Shown here piece after piece: positions 8,406 to 16,745 of a stretch of 58,187 nt of DNA. The stretch spans positions 1-58,187 of the forward strand of contig MKUV01000030.1 in NCBI GenBank assembly GCA_001898725.1. The letters run 5' to 3'. The notes beneath the pieces are model-generated. The model saw nothing but the letters and a program-made list of their open reading frames with translations. It was not told the DNA's origin and did no database searches. The DNA comes from Caedibacter sp. 37-49. GTDB lineage: Bacteria; Pseudomonadota; Alphaproteobacteria; Caedimonadales; Caedimonadaceae. Position numbers and translations under genes: made by a program. Position 1 is the stretch's first letter; each line of letters starts with the position of its first letter.

Positions 8406-8717
8406 TTACTTCATTAGTAGTTCAGTAGCTTTTAGTTCTTTTACAAGATGCGATTGAATCAGAGTTTCTCCATCTTCTATTGTCTTGATCGTGTACCAGG
8501 TTCCTTCTGGATAAATGACGACAGCGGGTCCTTTTTCGCACTGATCAAGACAACCGGCCTTATTGATACGAATGTTTTTAAGACCTAATTCTTTGATACG
8601 CATTTTCATGTAGTCCAAAATTTTTTCCGAGCCTTTTGCAAGGCAGCATCCGCGCGGATGACCTTCATGCCGCTGATTTTGGCAAATGAACACATGATGT
8701 TTATAAGCAGGAGCCAT
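8406..8717 (-). CDS. Thioredoxin-like [2Fe-2S] ferredoxin domain protein
   Basis: 103 residues from the ATG at 8717; a TTG three codons upstream (8726) is the alternative. Four cysteines that would hold a [2Fe-2S] cluster are visible: FICQNQR, then GCCLAKG, then AGCLDQCEKGP near residue 70. This is the NuoE-like/shethna-type thioredoxin-fold ferredoxin domain, found alone in many alphaproteobacteria as a small (2Fe-2S) protein of unknown partner. It is probably a cytosolic electron carrier. It is transcribed opposite to its neighbours and is likely a housekeeping gene within the accessory block. Confidence 0.82.
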   Translation of the reverse strand: MAPAYKHHVFICQNQRHEGHPRGCCLAKGSEKILDYMKMRIKELGLKNIRINKAGCLDQCEKGPAVVIYPEGTWYTIKTIEDGETLIQSHLVKELKATELLMK

Positions 8718-8802
8718 GACGTACAATATAGTTAAGAATTATTCCATTATTCAAGAAGAATAGCATTTTTTACAAGCATAAAAAACCGTCAAGCCTTAAA
8801 TT

Positions 8803-10446
8803 CTAAAAAGACTGTTGTATAGAATTTATGCTTTGAAAAATTGGAAATTCTTTGCTTATTCCTTGCTTCCATAAGATTTCCGGCAGCTTAATTTTATTTT
8901 GGTCAAGGAATTGCTTTAAATCCATTTTAGAGGTCTCTTTATTAGGTCCTTTTAAATCAAGAGAGCCTGATTGAGGAAGAAGAGGCATTACCAAGGTCAT
9001 GGCTTTTTCAATATGCTCTTTATTTGTCTCAGTTTGAGGAATTCCTTGAAGTCCTCCAACTATAGTATAGCAAAAACGAACGTAAGACCAATTATAGCCG
9101 TCTGCGGAGAAAGATTCTTTAAGAAGGGCAGAACTCTTTTGAAGCATTGTAAGCTCATCGTTTTCATCCACTTTAACGTGGCCATGGCAATGATGGCTAA
9201 TGTACCTATTAAACCAATATACGACTTCAAAAACTTTTTGTACTTCTTGAAACGAAGGATGGCTTAGAACTTTATTCACCCATGTGTAAGGACTATTTCC
9301 AAGCACGACTATAGTATCGCTGAAATTAATAACTCTATTTTGGTAAACTTTTTTCTCTTTGTTACAGGCATGATAATTTCTAACATTAGTTAGAGCAAGG
9401 TTAAGTTTTGGCAGATGGCGAGCTTTAAAGTCTTCTAAGATTTCTTCCTTTTTGGAAGCTGTTAAAAGGTCTTGTACTGCTATAATTGAATGCTCGGCAA
9501 GGACAATAAGAGATTCAACTTGGTATTTTCTAATCAGATCGAGATCTGCCGCTGGGTGTTCTTTATACATACCTTGTTTATAAATTCTCAAAAAATCATC
9601 ATTAAATTTATTAAGAAATCTTAACCAATGAGTTAATCCACTTTTCAGACTGCCTGATTCATGGCCAAAAGCAACATAAGGACGGGTTGCTAGAAACGAA
9701 TCAAATAAGTTTAGTACGTTGAGGTTTACACCTTTTGCAAGCGCTTTATCGTAGAAAATTTCTAAACCTTTGGGGGCATCTTGAAATTTTACGGCAAAAC
9801 CTGTTGTTTTTTTAAGAAATGCTTCGACGGTATCGGCTAATTTTCCTGAATAAGCTTGAACCTCTACTTTGTGGGGGCCTGTTTTAAGTTTCTTCAAATC
9901 TTCTGTTAATTGTTTTTTTGGTGCAAAAACGATACAGCCTTCCTGCTCTTTAAGGTCTACATTTCCCCATACAGCAGTATCTGCAGGATAAAGATTTATT
10001 ATCCTCTCTGCTAGATTACGTAGAGGAATAAGAACAGCATAAGTTCTATCAGATACATTGATTTCTCCATGGTCGCCAATAATTCCATTAATGCTAAATG
10101 AGAGGCAGGGGCGAAAACTATTTTGATTAGGCTTATATTCTACAAGTTTTTTAACGTTAAGCCGCGGCATTTGCATGTAGATAGGAACTGCACTTCCAGC
10201 TTGAAGAATAAGGTCATTTTCAAAAGGATTCAAAGGTGCGACATGAACCAAATATCCTTCTTGAAGTATTTTTTGAGCAATTTCTTGCTCTGGCTTAAGC
10301 ATAGTGGGAATACTAGAATGAAAAGTTGATTTTGTTTGGTCTTTGTCTAATGGGCCATCAGATGCACACACGTAAGAATAAGAGGTAAAAGCTCCAATCA
10401 AAACTGAAAAAAATAGATCTAAATACTTAAAATTAATTGTTTTCAT
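8803..10446 (-). CDS. Large secreted protein of unknown function
   Basis: 547 residues. A Sec signal peptide covers about residues 1-29 (KTINFKYLDLFFSVLIGAF...CAS), so the protein is exported. Residues 60-200 are rich in strands, with a block SFSINGIIGDHGEINV followed by AVLIPLRNL; the rest is mainly helical. I recognise no family. The gene is transcribed divergently from the secreted deaminase candidate at 10598 across a 151-bp AT-rich promoter region, so the two could be co-regulated. Nothing visible suggests a membrane anchor. The start ATG at 10446 leads directly into the signal peptide, which supports it. Confidence 0.6.
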   Translation of the reverse strand: MKTINFKYLDLFFSVLIGAFTSYSYVCASDGPLDKDQTKSTFHSSIPTMLKPEQEIAQKILQEGYLVHVAPLNPFENDLILQAGSAVPIYMQMPRLNVKKLVEYKPNQNSFRPCLSFSINGIIGDHGEINVSDRTYAVLIPLRNLAERIINLYPADTAVWGNVDLKEQEGCIVFAPKKQLTEDLKKLKTGPHKVEVQAYSGKLADTVEAFLKKTTGFAVKFQDAPKGLEIFYDKALAKGVNLNVLNLFDSFLATRPYVAFGHESGSLKSGLTHWLRFLNKFNDDFLRIYKQGMYKEHPAADLDLIRKYQVESLIVLAEHSIIAVQDLLTASKKEEILEDFKARHLPKLNLALTNVRNYHACNKEKKVYQNRVINFSDTIVVLGNSPYTWVNKVLSHPSFQEVQKVFEVVYWFNRYISHHCHGHVKVDENDELTMLQKSSALLKESFSADGYNWSYVRFCYTIVGGLQGIPQTETNKEHIEKAMTLVMPLLPQSGSLDLKGPNKETSKMDLKQFLDQNKIKLPEILWKQGISKEFPIFQSINSIQQSF

Positions 10447-10597
10447 TTATAAAATCCTAAATAATAATATTTATACTTATCTATTAAATATGAACCTTTT
10501 TGTCAAATAAAATTATTTTTTTGTATTAAATGTTTATTATTAAGTAATTTTTAAGTTCATTATGTAAAGATAGGCATACAACTTATGAAAGAATTTT

Positions 10598-11197
10598 ATG
10601 CGCAAATTTTACAATATACTTTCTGGTTCTAAGTTATTTTTATTATTTGCTTTGTTTATGAATAGCTCCCATACACAAGCATTAAGTGTTTTGCCAAATA
10701 GAAATTCAATTGTTTTTAATAAGGTATCTTCCAATTCTATTGTTGAAGCAAAAGTAAAAGAACTTGTTGCCAATTTTCGTGAGAAAATAGGAAAGACAGG
10801 GAATGTTGCTATTTTTAAGATTATTGGTGAAGGGAATATTAAAGAGGTCCTCCAGCAGCAGCATAATAAAGGCATGGTTTGGGAGTATATTAAAGATTCA
10901 TCAGGAGAATATCTTATTGCGAGAAGTAATATAAATGGGCATTCAGAAACACATTTAATAAATACGTTAGAATTCTTAATTTCTTCTGGCATTAATATAA
11001 AAATTATATGGATTTATAGTGAACGAGTTCCTTGTGAAACCTGTGGAAATAGCCTTGAAAAATTTCTTCCAAACGGTTCTCGTTTTTATGAAAGTCGGAC
11101 TGCAGTTATTCAAGTTTATGCAACGTTCGCTTGGAGCTCAACGATGCGAGATGATGAGAAAAAATCTGTTTTTAAAGCAATCAAAAGACGAACGTAA
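10598..11197 (+). CDS. Secreted cytidine-deaminase-fold toxin/effector candidate
   Basis: 199 residues with a Sec signal peptide (about residues 1-28, LFLLFALFMNSSHTQA). The mature part has the zinc signature of the cytidine-deaminase superfamily: His115 and Glu117 in NGHSETHL, and Cys146 and Cys149 in YSERVPCETC. The combination HSE followed by YSE-R-PC-x-x-C recalls the toxin deaminases of bacterial polymorphic toxin systems (XOO_2897-like). Those act on nucleic acids or nucleotides; I infer the same chemistry here. Unlike many such toxins it has its own signal peptide and no large carrier domain. No obvious immunity gene adjoins it: downstream is rnr, and upstream a divergent 547-aa secreted protein. 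A host-directed effector is therefore as likely as an interbacterial toxin. Confidence 0.72.
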   Translation: MRKFYNILSGSKLFLLFALFMNSSHTQALSVLPNRNSIVFNKVSSNSIVEAKVKELVANFREKIGKTGNVAIFKIIGEGNIKEVLQQQHNKGMVWEYIKDSSGEYLIARSNINGHSETHLINTLEFLISSGINIKIIWIYSERVPCETCGNSLEKFLPNGSRFYESRTAVIQVYATFAWSSTMRDDEKKSVFKAIKRRT

Positions 11198-11312
11198 ATA
11201 ATTTTTACTTATTACGGGATATTCAGCAAAGTTTGAAAAACATGGAATGGCGCTAGCCTTTTAACCAAAAAATCTTTAAAGTAAAGTATTATAAATAAAA
11301 AAATAGGTTGCT

Positions 11313-13484
11313 TTGGCGTCTTCTTCTCAAAAATTTCCCAGTTCAGAAGATATTCTGGCATTTATCAATAGTCATGAAGGTGAAATTCGCCGCCGTGAAA
11401 TTGCGCAAGCTTTTCATATTAAAGGGAGCGATCGAATTATTCTTAAGCAAATGTTGAAAGAGCTTGTGGAAAAGCAGGCGATTCAACAACGCGGAAAGTA
11501 TTATCAAAGAAAAGATCGGCTTAATCTCCTTGTCGTTAAAATCATGGGAGTGGATGAAGAAGGATATCTCTTATGTTCCCCTGAAATATGGCCAGAACAC
11601 GAAGAAAAACCGCTCATCCGCGTCTTTTCTAAATCAAATAAAATTAATACTTTAAATCCTGAAGATCTGGCGTTAGTTCGATTAAAGGATCAAAAATCAC
11701 TTGTTGCTGAATTTGTTCGCAAGCTTGATGAAAAAACCAATCGTGTTATGGGCGTTTTTGAAATAGATGGTGAAGGAGGACGGCTTATCCTTCCTGAAAA
11801 ACGTCGTAAGGTAGAATACCTTATTCCAGCAGGGCAGACCTTCAACGCGCAACAGAATGATCTTGTAGAAGCGGAATGGATCCAAGGAAGGCGCGGAGAA
11901 TCTCTTAAAATCACTAAAATTTTGGGGTCTTTGAACACGCCAAAATCGATTAGTTTGATTGCGATCCATACATATGAACTTCCTCACGAATTTTCTCCCC
12001 AATCAATTGATTTGGCTGAAAAAGCAGAAGTCCCCCCTTTAGGGAGGCGAGAAGATTTGCGTAAAGTTCCTCTTGTGACAATTGATGATGAGGATGCGCG
12101 TGATTTTGATGACGCAGTGTGGGCAAGTCCTGATCCAGATCCTAAAAATCCAAATGGATGGCATCTAATCGTTGCAATAGCAGACGTATCTGCTTATGTA
12201 ACGCCGAAAGATGCCTTAGATCACGAAGCGTATCGCCGGGGCAACTCAGTGTACTTCCCAGATAGGGTCGTCCCGATGTTGCCAGAAGCTTTATCCAATA
12301 ACATTTGTTCACTTAAACCGCATGAAGACCGGGCTTGCCTTGCCGTTCATCTTTGGATCAATCAACAGGGACGTCTTCTGAGACATACATTTACGCGTGC
12401 ATTAATGCGCTCAGCGGCAAGATTGACTTATACAAAGGCTCAGGCTGCTTTTGAAGGGCATAAGACGGATCTACCCTATGATATCATCAAACAAGTCATT
12501 CGTCCTCTCTACGGGGCTTATAAAGCACTTTGTAGCGAAAGAGATAAACGGGGTCCTTTAGATTTAGATATGCCCGAAGAACGCATTTATCTTGATGAAA
12601 AAGGGCAAGTCTCTAAAATTGCACCACGTCCGCGCTTAACAAGTCATCGCCTTATTGAAGAGTTTATGATTTTGGCCAACGTTGCTGCAGCCATTGAGCT
12701 CGAAACCCGCCAACATCTTTGTATGTATCGTGTTCATGATGAGCCTTCTCTTGAAAAAGTTGATGCCTTGCGTGAGTTCTTAAAAGGATTTGATTTAAGT
12801 CTTCCGAAAGGCCAAGCGATTCGTCCAAAAGTATTCAATTATATTCTTGAGAAAGCGAAAGAATCTCCTGCACAAGCAGCGATTCATCAACTTGTTTTGC
12901 GAGCCCAAGCCCAAGCGGTTTATAGCCCTGAAAATATTGGACATTTTGGGCTTAATTTGCCGCGATATTGCCATTTTACCTCGCCAATTCGTCGTTATGC
13001 AGATCTTATAGTCCATCGAGCCCTTGTAGAAGTGATAGAAAAACCTAAGGTGCAGGCTTTTCCGTATACTTTACCGCAGTTAAAAGCGATTGCAGAGCAT
13101 ATTAGCATAACAGAAAGAGTTGCAGCATCTGCAGAACGCGAAACGACAGAGCGTTATGTGGCGGCTTATCTTAAGGATAAGATTGGTGAGAACTTCATGG
13201 CGCGGATCAACGGTGTCACTGAGTTTGCAATGTTCGTGACGATTGAAGAAAATGGCGCTGATGGAATCATTCCTTTAAGATTACTCGGCGATGATTACTA
13301 CATTTACGACCAGAAAAAGCAGCGTGTTGTGGGGCGTCGGAAAAAACGTATTTATACTTTAGGCGACAGACTTAAAGTGACTTTACACGAAGCTGAGCCT
13401 TTGTTAGGAGGCCTCACATTCTTACCTGTTCAGGAGAAAATTGCCGCGGACCATAAGAATACGCGTCGTAAAAACAGACGTTAG
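11313..13484 (+). CDS. rnr: Ribonuclease R
   Basis: 723-residue 3'-5' exoribonuclease that degrades structured RNA. An N-terminal winged-helix region (residues 1-75) is followed by cold-shock-type folds. The RNB catalytic domain carries the acidic motif IDDEDARDFDDAVWA near residue 255 and SPIRRYADLIVHRA near residue 560. The S1 domain is near the end (FMARINGVTEFAMFV) before a basic tail. The start is a TTG at 11313 reading ASSSQKFPS. In many alphaproteobacteria rnr directly follows topA; here 5.2 kb of accessory genes separates them. Confidence 0.95.
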   Translation: MASSSQKFPSSEDILAFINSHEGEIRRREIAQAFHIKGSDRIILKQMLKELVEKQAIQQRGKYYQRKDRLNLLVVKIMGVDEEGYLLCSPEIWPEHEEKPLIRVFSKSNKINTLNPEDLALVRLKDQKSLVAEFVRKLDEKTNRVMGVFEIDGEGGRLILPEKRRKVEYLIPAGQTFNAQQNDLVEAEWIQGRRGESLKITKILGSLNTPKSISLIAIHTYELPHEFSPQSIDLAEKAEVPPLGRREDLRKVPLVTIDDEDARDFDDAVWASPDPDPKNPNGWHLIVAIADVSAYVTPKDALDHEAYRRGNSVYFPDRVVPMLPEALSNNICSLKPHEDRACLAVHLWINQQGRLLRHTFTRALMRSAARLTYTKAQAAFEGHKTDLPYDIIKQVIRPLYGAYKALCSERDKRGPLDLDMPEERIYLDEKGQVSKIAPRPRLTSHRLIEEFMILANVAAAIELETRQHLCMYRVHDEPSLEKVDALREFLKGFDLSLPKGQAIRPKVFNYILEKAKESPAQAAIHQLVLRAQAQAVYSPENIGHFGLNLPRYCHFTSPIRRYADLIVHRALVEVIEKPKVQAFPYTLPQLKAIAEHISITERVAASAERETTERYVAAYLKDKIGENFMARINGVTEFAMFVTIEENGADGIIPLRLLGDDYYIYDQKKQRVVGRRKKRIYTLGDRLKVTLHEAEPLLGGLTFLPVQEKIAADHKNTRRKNRR

Positions 13485-13506
13485 TTTATAAATTGAAGTT
13501 TTTTTC

Positions 13507-13791
13507 CTATCTTTCAGTAGAGTTTGGGTCTTCCTTTAGAAGTGTTGTTTCGATACTTGATGTGGCTGGATTATGCCTGCAACGAAACTTTTTTCTAAGA
13601 GTATCTTCGTGAGGTTGTTGAGGACTGATATAAAATTTTTTTTGCTTTCTATAAGTAACGGATTCTTTAATGCCTGATTCTCGTATTTTCCGTGAGATTT
13701 CATCATCCTGTTCATCTTCTATATTTCCTGTCGAGGCATGACTAAGATAATTCGTAAATAAAAGACTTAAAACCAAGCTTAATTTTTTCAT
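13507..13791 (-). CDS. Small secreted protein of unknown function
   Basis: 94 residues with a typical signal peptide (KKLSLVLSLLFTNYLSHAS, cleavage near residue 19). The short mature part is highly charged (DEQDDEISRKIRESG) and ends with a single cysteine-histidine stretch (FRCRHNP). No family is recognised. The gene runs opposite to rnr, its end lying 22 bp from the rnr stop, and is separated from mpg by 85 bp. Confidence 0.5.
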   Translation of the reverse strand: MKKLSLVLSLLFTNYLSHASTGNIEDEQDDEISRKIRESGIKESVTYRKQKKFYISPQQPHEDTLRKKFRCRHNPATSSIETTLLKEDPNSTER

Positions 13792-13876
13792 TTTTATTAC
13801 CTTCCTTTAATTTAAGCTAGATCATTGAGCGAAAAATATTAGAAAATCAATAAGTTTAAGGCAAGTTTTTAGATTA

Positions 13877-14404
13877 TTAATCCGACATTTCAGAAAAATC
13901 TTCAGTGATCAAAAAGCGCCACAACCGTTCTGTAGCGACTTTTATTCCAATCCGGGGCGTTGCAACATAGCCAGGCGTAAGACCTTTATCTTGGACATAA
14001 AAAGAGTGAGAAGTGGTCAGGTCAATGCCATTGTGTTCTCGTGTAATTCCAAGGTGCCGACAAAGCTTTCCAGGTCCATTAAGATTCTTACTTTCTGGGT
14101 GCATTAGCTGTAGGCCACGAATGAGAACGGCTGCAGCGGTGCCTTCCTTTTCAGTTACGATATTAAGACAGAAGTACATCCCGTAAATAAAATAAACATA
14201 GCTCATACCTGGGGGACCAAACATGACAGCTGTACGAGGTGTTTGCCCACGGTAAGCATGAGAAGCAGGGTCATCGCTGCCAATGTATGCTTCGGTCTCG
14301 GTAATCAGCCCCTTATATGCATTAAAAGTAAGTTCTTTTCCAAGGAGATCTTTGGCAACATCAAGTGTTGGCTGGGAAAAATAATCTGTATCTAAGCGAA
14401 TCAT
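13877..14404 (-). CDS. mpg: 3-methyladenine DNA glycosylase (AAG/MPG family)
   Basis: 175 residues. The family excises alkylated and deaminated purines (3-methyladenine, hypoxanthine) from DNA. The AAG signature is clear: ITETEAYIGSDDPASHAYRG, with the catalytic glutamate in ETEAY near residue 37, then GMSYVYFIYGMYFCLNIV and AAAVLIRGLQ. It is slightly shorter than many bacterial members but starts cleanly at the family's N-terminal MIRLDTDYFSQPTLDVAKDL. It is divergent from the patatin gene across 167 bp. Confidence 0.9.
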   Translation of the reverse strand: MIRLDTDYFSQPTLDVAKDLLGKELTFNAYKGLITETEAYIGSDDPASHAYRGQTPRTAVMFGPPGMSYVYFIYGMYFCLNIVTEKEGTAAAVLIRGLQLMHPESKNLNGPGKLCRHLGITREHNGIDLTTSHSFYVQDKGLTPGYVATPRIGIKVATERLWRFLITEDFSEMSD

Positions 14405-14571
14405 GAATCTAGTTTAAATCTATTTCCCAAAAAATCCAAGGCAAGTTACGAAAAATTAACTTTAATTTTGAATAGTAAAAGAAGAGAGCAAGATAATTTT
14501 ATAGAAGATAAAAAGTCAGAAGCTACAGAGAAAAAACTTCCAAGGACCTGATCTTCAAAGGAGAAAATAAA

Positions 14572-15636
14572 ATGGCAAAAGCAGCAAAGACATCTGGAGA
14601 AAAACCTCAACAAGAAGCAAAAGGGGCTAAGAAGCGCATTAATTTGGCGTTGCAGGGCGGTGGTTCTCATGGCGCGTATACTTGGGGGGTATTGGATGCC
14701 ATTTTAGAGGATGAGAGAATTAGTGTTGAAGGTGTCGCGGGAACGAGCGCAGGAGGAATGAATGCTACCGCCACGGCGATGGGCGTCCTTAAAAATGGAA
14801 ATCAAGGGGCGCGTGAGTATCTCTGCCGTTTATGGCATAAGATTGGAGAGTCTTCTAAAACAAGTCCAATTAAGCCAAATCCATTAAAGAAGCTTGTAAA
14901 GGATTTTGATATTTCCAGTAACCCCATGTTTATGATGATGCAATATATGTCCAGCATGTTATCGCCTTATCAAATGAATCCAACGAATAAGCATCCTTTG
15001 CAAAATGTTGTTAGAGAGTTATTTGATTTTAATGCTTTAGCAGCATCCACAGATCCCAAATTATTTTTATGTGCAACGCATGTGGCAACAGGAAAACTGA
15101 AGATATTTTCAGGCAAAGAGCTTTCTGAAGAAGCAGTTCTGGCAAGTGCTTGTGTTCCAACACTTTTCCAAGCCAGAGAGATTGATGGCGAATTTTATTG
15201 GGATGGGGGCTTTATTGGAAATCCTCCTATTTATCCATTAATTTACAATTGTGAATCGCCAGATATTCTTGTGATTCAAATTAGGCGCGTTCATGATCCA
15301 AAAATGCCTTATACCTCTCATGAAATTTCCAATCGTTTAGGCGAGATTACTCAAAATGCATGCTTAACACGTGAGATGCGTTCTATTCATTTCATTACAC
15401 AACTGATTGATAATGGCACTATTCCAGCCGGGAAAATGAAACGGCTTAATATGCATATGATTCGGGATGATGCTTTCTTTGGCAGTATTGACCGTGCCAG
15501 TGGCTTTTGTGCTGATCCAGACTTCTTAGACTATCTTTTCCAAGCAGGACGTCGTAAAGGACGCGAATGGCTTCGTGAGAATTTTGATAAAATTGGAAAA
15601 GAAACAACCGCTGAAATTGAACACGATTTTATTTGA
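14572..15636 (+). CDS. Patatin-like phospholipase
   Basis: 354 residues. Patatin-type serine hydrolases use a Ser-Asp dyad to cleave acyl esters of lipids. The oxyanion loop LALQGGGSHGAYTWG (about residues 25-39), the nucleophile elbow GTSAGGMNA and the DGG motif in WDGGFIGNPP near residue 215 are all present, so the enzyme looks intact. The N-terminus is lysine-rich and has no signal peptide. The gene has a good Shine-Dalgarno (AAAGGAGAAAA upstream of 14572) and ends in a strong terminator at 15662. Similar stand-alone patatins occur widely in alphaproteobacteria; in intracellular species some act on host membranes. Its target is not visible here. Confidence 0.88.
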   Translation: MAKAAKTSGEKPQQEAKGAKKRINLALQGGGSHGAYTWGVLDAILEDERISVEGVAGTSAGGMNATATAMGVLKNGNQGAREYLCRLWHKIGESSKTSPIKPNPLKKLVKDFDISSNPMFMMMQYMSSMLSPYQMNPTNKHPLQNVVRELFDFNALAASTDPKLFLCATHVATGKLKIFSGKELSEEAVLASACVPTLFQAREIDGEFYWDGGFIGNPPIYPLIYNCESPDILVIQIRRVHDPKMPYTSHEISNRLGEITQNACLTREMRSIHFITQLIDNGTIPAGKMKRLNMHMIRDDAFFGSIDRASGFCADPDFLDYLFQAGRRKGREWLRENFDKIGKETTAEIEHDFI

Positions 15637-15661
15637 GTGATTGTAAATTCTGAAATAAAGA

Positions 15662-15687
15662 GAGGGGGGTATTAGCCCCCTTTTTTA
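15662..15687 (+). terminator. Intrinsic terminator of the patatin gene
   Basis: An aggggg/ccccct hairpin with a short loop, followed by six T, lies about 25 bp after the patatin stop codon. Confidence 0.85.
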
Positions 15688-15788
15688 TTGTTCTAAATGC
15701 TAAATAATCTTCTAAAACAAATCAAAAAATTATTGTTAAGTTTTTGATAAATAATTAATATTTATCATGATAAAAGCGTACATTTTTC

Positions 15789-15817
15789 TTGCATTTTTGT
15801 TACATTTAAGGTATTCT
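15789..15817 (+). promoter_or_regulatory. Sigma-70-type promoter candidate
   Basis: TTGCAT, a 17-bp spacer and TATTCT lie in a strongly AT-rich stretch. The promoter points to the gene-poor region that follows (a small reading frame at 15892, then possibly an untranslated RNA). Confidence 0.4.
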
Positions 15818-15891
15818 AAAAGGACTATAGTAAAGCGTCAGACAACGGCCAGTTTGACAACCAAAAATAAGAAAAAACAGGGAGTAAGAAA

Positions 15892-15999
15892 ATGAAAATA
15901 GTAATTAAAAATAAAGAGTTATTGAAAAGCCTTTTAAAGAAAGATGAATACAAAATTCACTTTTATAAGAGACTCGTTGAAACCTCTTCCTTCCCATAG
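15892..15999 (+). CDS. Possible 35-residue peptide
   Basis: An ATG behind a good Shine-Dalgarno (GGGAGTAAGAA) and 75 bp after a promoter candidate opens a 35-codon lysine-rich frame (MKIVIKNKELLKSLLKKDEY) ending in TAG. It could be a small peptide, the start of a decayed gene, or chance. A second frame overlaps its end and runs on to about 16062 without a start. Confidence 0.3.
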   Translation: MKIVIKNKELLKSLLKKDEYKIHFYKRLVETSSFP

Positions 16000-16254
16000 T
16001 GCTTTAAAGGATAAAAAGGGGTTTAGGGCGGAGTGGTTACACACTCTTTGGATTAACAAGTAACGATAAAAATGATGGAAAAAACAAGGTACAACCGTCT
16101 TCAAAGACGGAACGATGCTCTATGTCTTAAAAAAGCCAGGCAACCGGCCATCAAGTTCATCATAAGATGATGAAATGGGATCTTTGACAAAGTTAAAATT
16201 AGCATGCTTTAGATTTTTGAAGGCTATCAATAACTTTTCTTTAGGGCAAAAATA
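16000..16254 (+). other. Gene-poor stretch before the MbcA-RES pair
   Basis: No convincing reading frame. A short perfect hairpin (ccgtctt/aagacgg, 16095-16110) and a short open segment (VFKDGTMLYVLKKPGN) are visible; they could be remains of a gene joined to the preceding 35 codons by frameshifts. No tRNA or repeat was recognised. Confidence 0.4.
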
Positions 16255-16283
16255 TTGTGTTTTGTGGCGAATGCCTCTATAAT
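16255..16283 (+). promoter_or_regulatory. Promoter of the MbcA/ParS-RES operon
   Basis: TTGTGT (16255-16260), a 17-bp spacer and a perfect TATAAT (16278-16283) lie 33 bp upstream of the ATG at 16317. This shows that the upstream in-frame GTG at 16257, inside the -35 box, is not the translation start. Confidence 0.6.
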
Positions 16284-16316
16284 AAAAGCATATGGCAAAG
16301 ATTAAGGACTAATAGA

Positions 16317-16745
16317 ATGTTATATATCGAAAAAATAGCGACGTCTCTTGGAGGTAAATCGCTATTAAAATGTTCTATTACTTCAGGAAATGATCTTGTA
16401 AACCTTGTCCAGCATGGTTTGCCTATTGACTCAGCTGTTCATGTGCTTAAGAAGGGGGTGCTAACAAAGAGTGAATTTTATCGCTTTATTAGCCCTAGTC
16501 GTACATTTGAGAGGCGGAAAAAAGAGAAAAAACTCTCAGCTGATGAATCGGATAAGTTGACACGTTTCCTGAGGATAAGAGCTTTTGCTTCTGAAGTTTT
16601 TGGAGATGAACATGAAGCAGATTTATGGTTAAGAGAACCAAATCTTGTCTTTCAAAGAAAACCGATTGATCTTTTGGATACGGATAGTGGTAGCCAACTT
16701 GTTGAAAACATTTTAGGTCGCATAGCTCACGGTATTCCTAGCTAA
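16317..16745 (+). CDS. Xre/MbcA/ParS-type antitoxin (DUF2384)
   Basis: 142 residues from the ATG at 16317, chosen because a promoter covers the longer start. The N-terminal two thirds is an Xre-like helix-turn-helix region (LVQHGLPIDSAVHVLKKGVLTKSEFYRFI). The C-terminal DUF2384 segment is clear: FGDEHEADLWLREPNLVF, RKPIDLLDT and VENILGRIAHGIPS. Antitoxins of this family bind a RES-domain toxin and repress their own promoter. The stop overlaps the start of the toxin gene by one base, so the two are translationally coupled. Confidence 0.88.
   Translation: MLYIEKIATSLGGKSLLKCSITSGNDLVNLVQHGLPIDSAVHVLKKGVLTKSEFYRFISPSRTFERRKKEKKLSADESDKLTRFLRIRAFASEVFGDEHEADLWLREPNLVFQRKPIDLLDTDSGSQLVENILGRIAHGIPS

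Noticed and set aside
10609-10992. 127-codon frame antisense to the deaminase gene, a possible immunity gene
   Set aside because: No ribosome-binding site, and its composition follows from the opposite strand; the sense frame has a signal peptide and zinc motifs.
14446-14670. 74-codon minus-strand frame between mpg and the patatin gene
   Set aside because: Overlaps the patatin start and ribosome-binding site on the other strand; cysteine/phenylalanine-rich composition is typical of a reverse-frame shadow.
16000-16075. tRNA-like segment (ggcggagtggttacacac)
   Set aside because: Only a D-arm-like phrase is present; no acceptor stem, anticodon arm or T-arm could be paired.
16257-16316. Longer GTG start for the MbcA/ParS antitoxin
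   Set aside because: The GTG lies inside the -35 box of a well-formed promoter, and the family similarity begins at the ATG at 16317.
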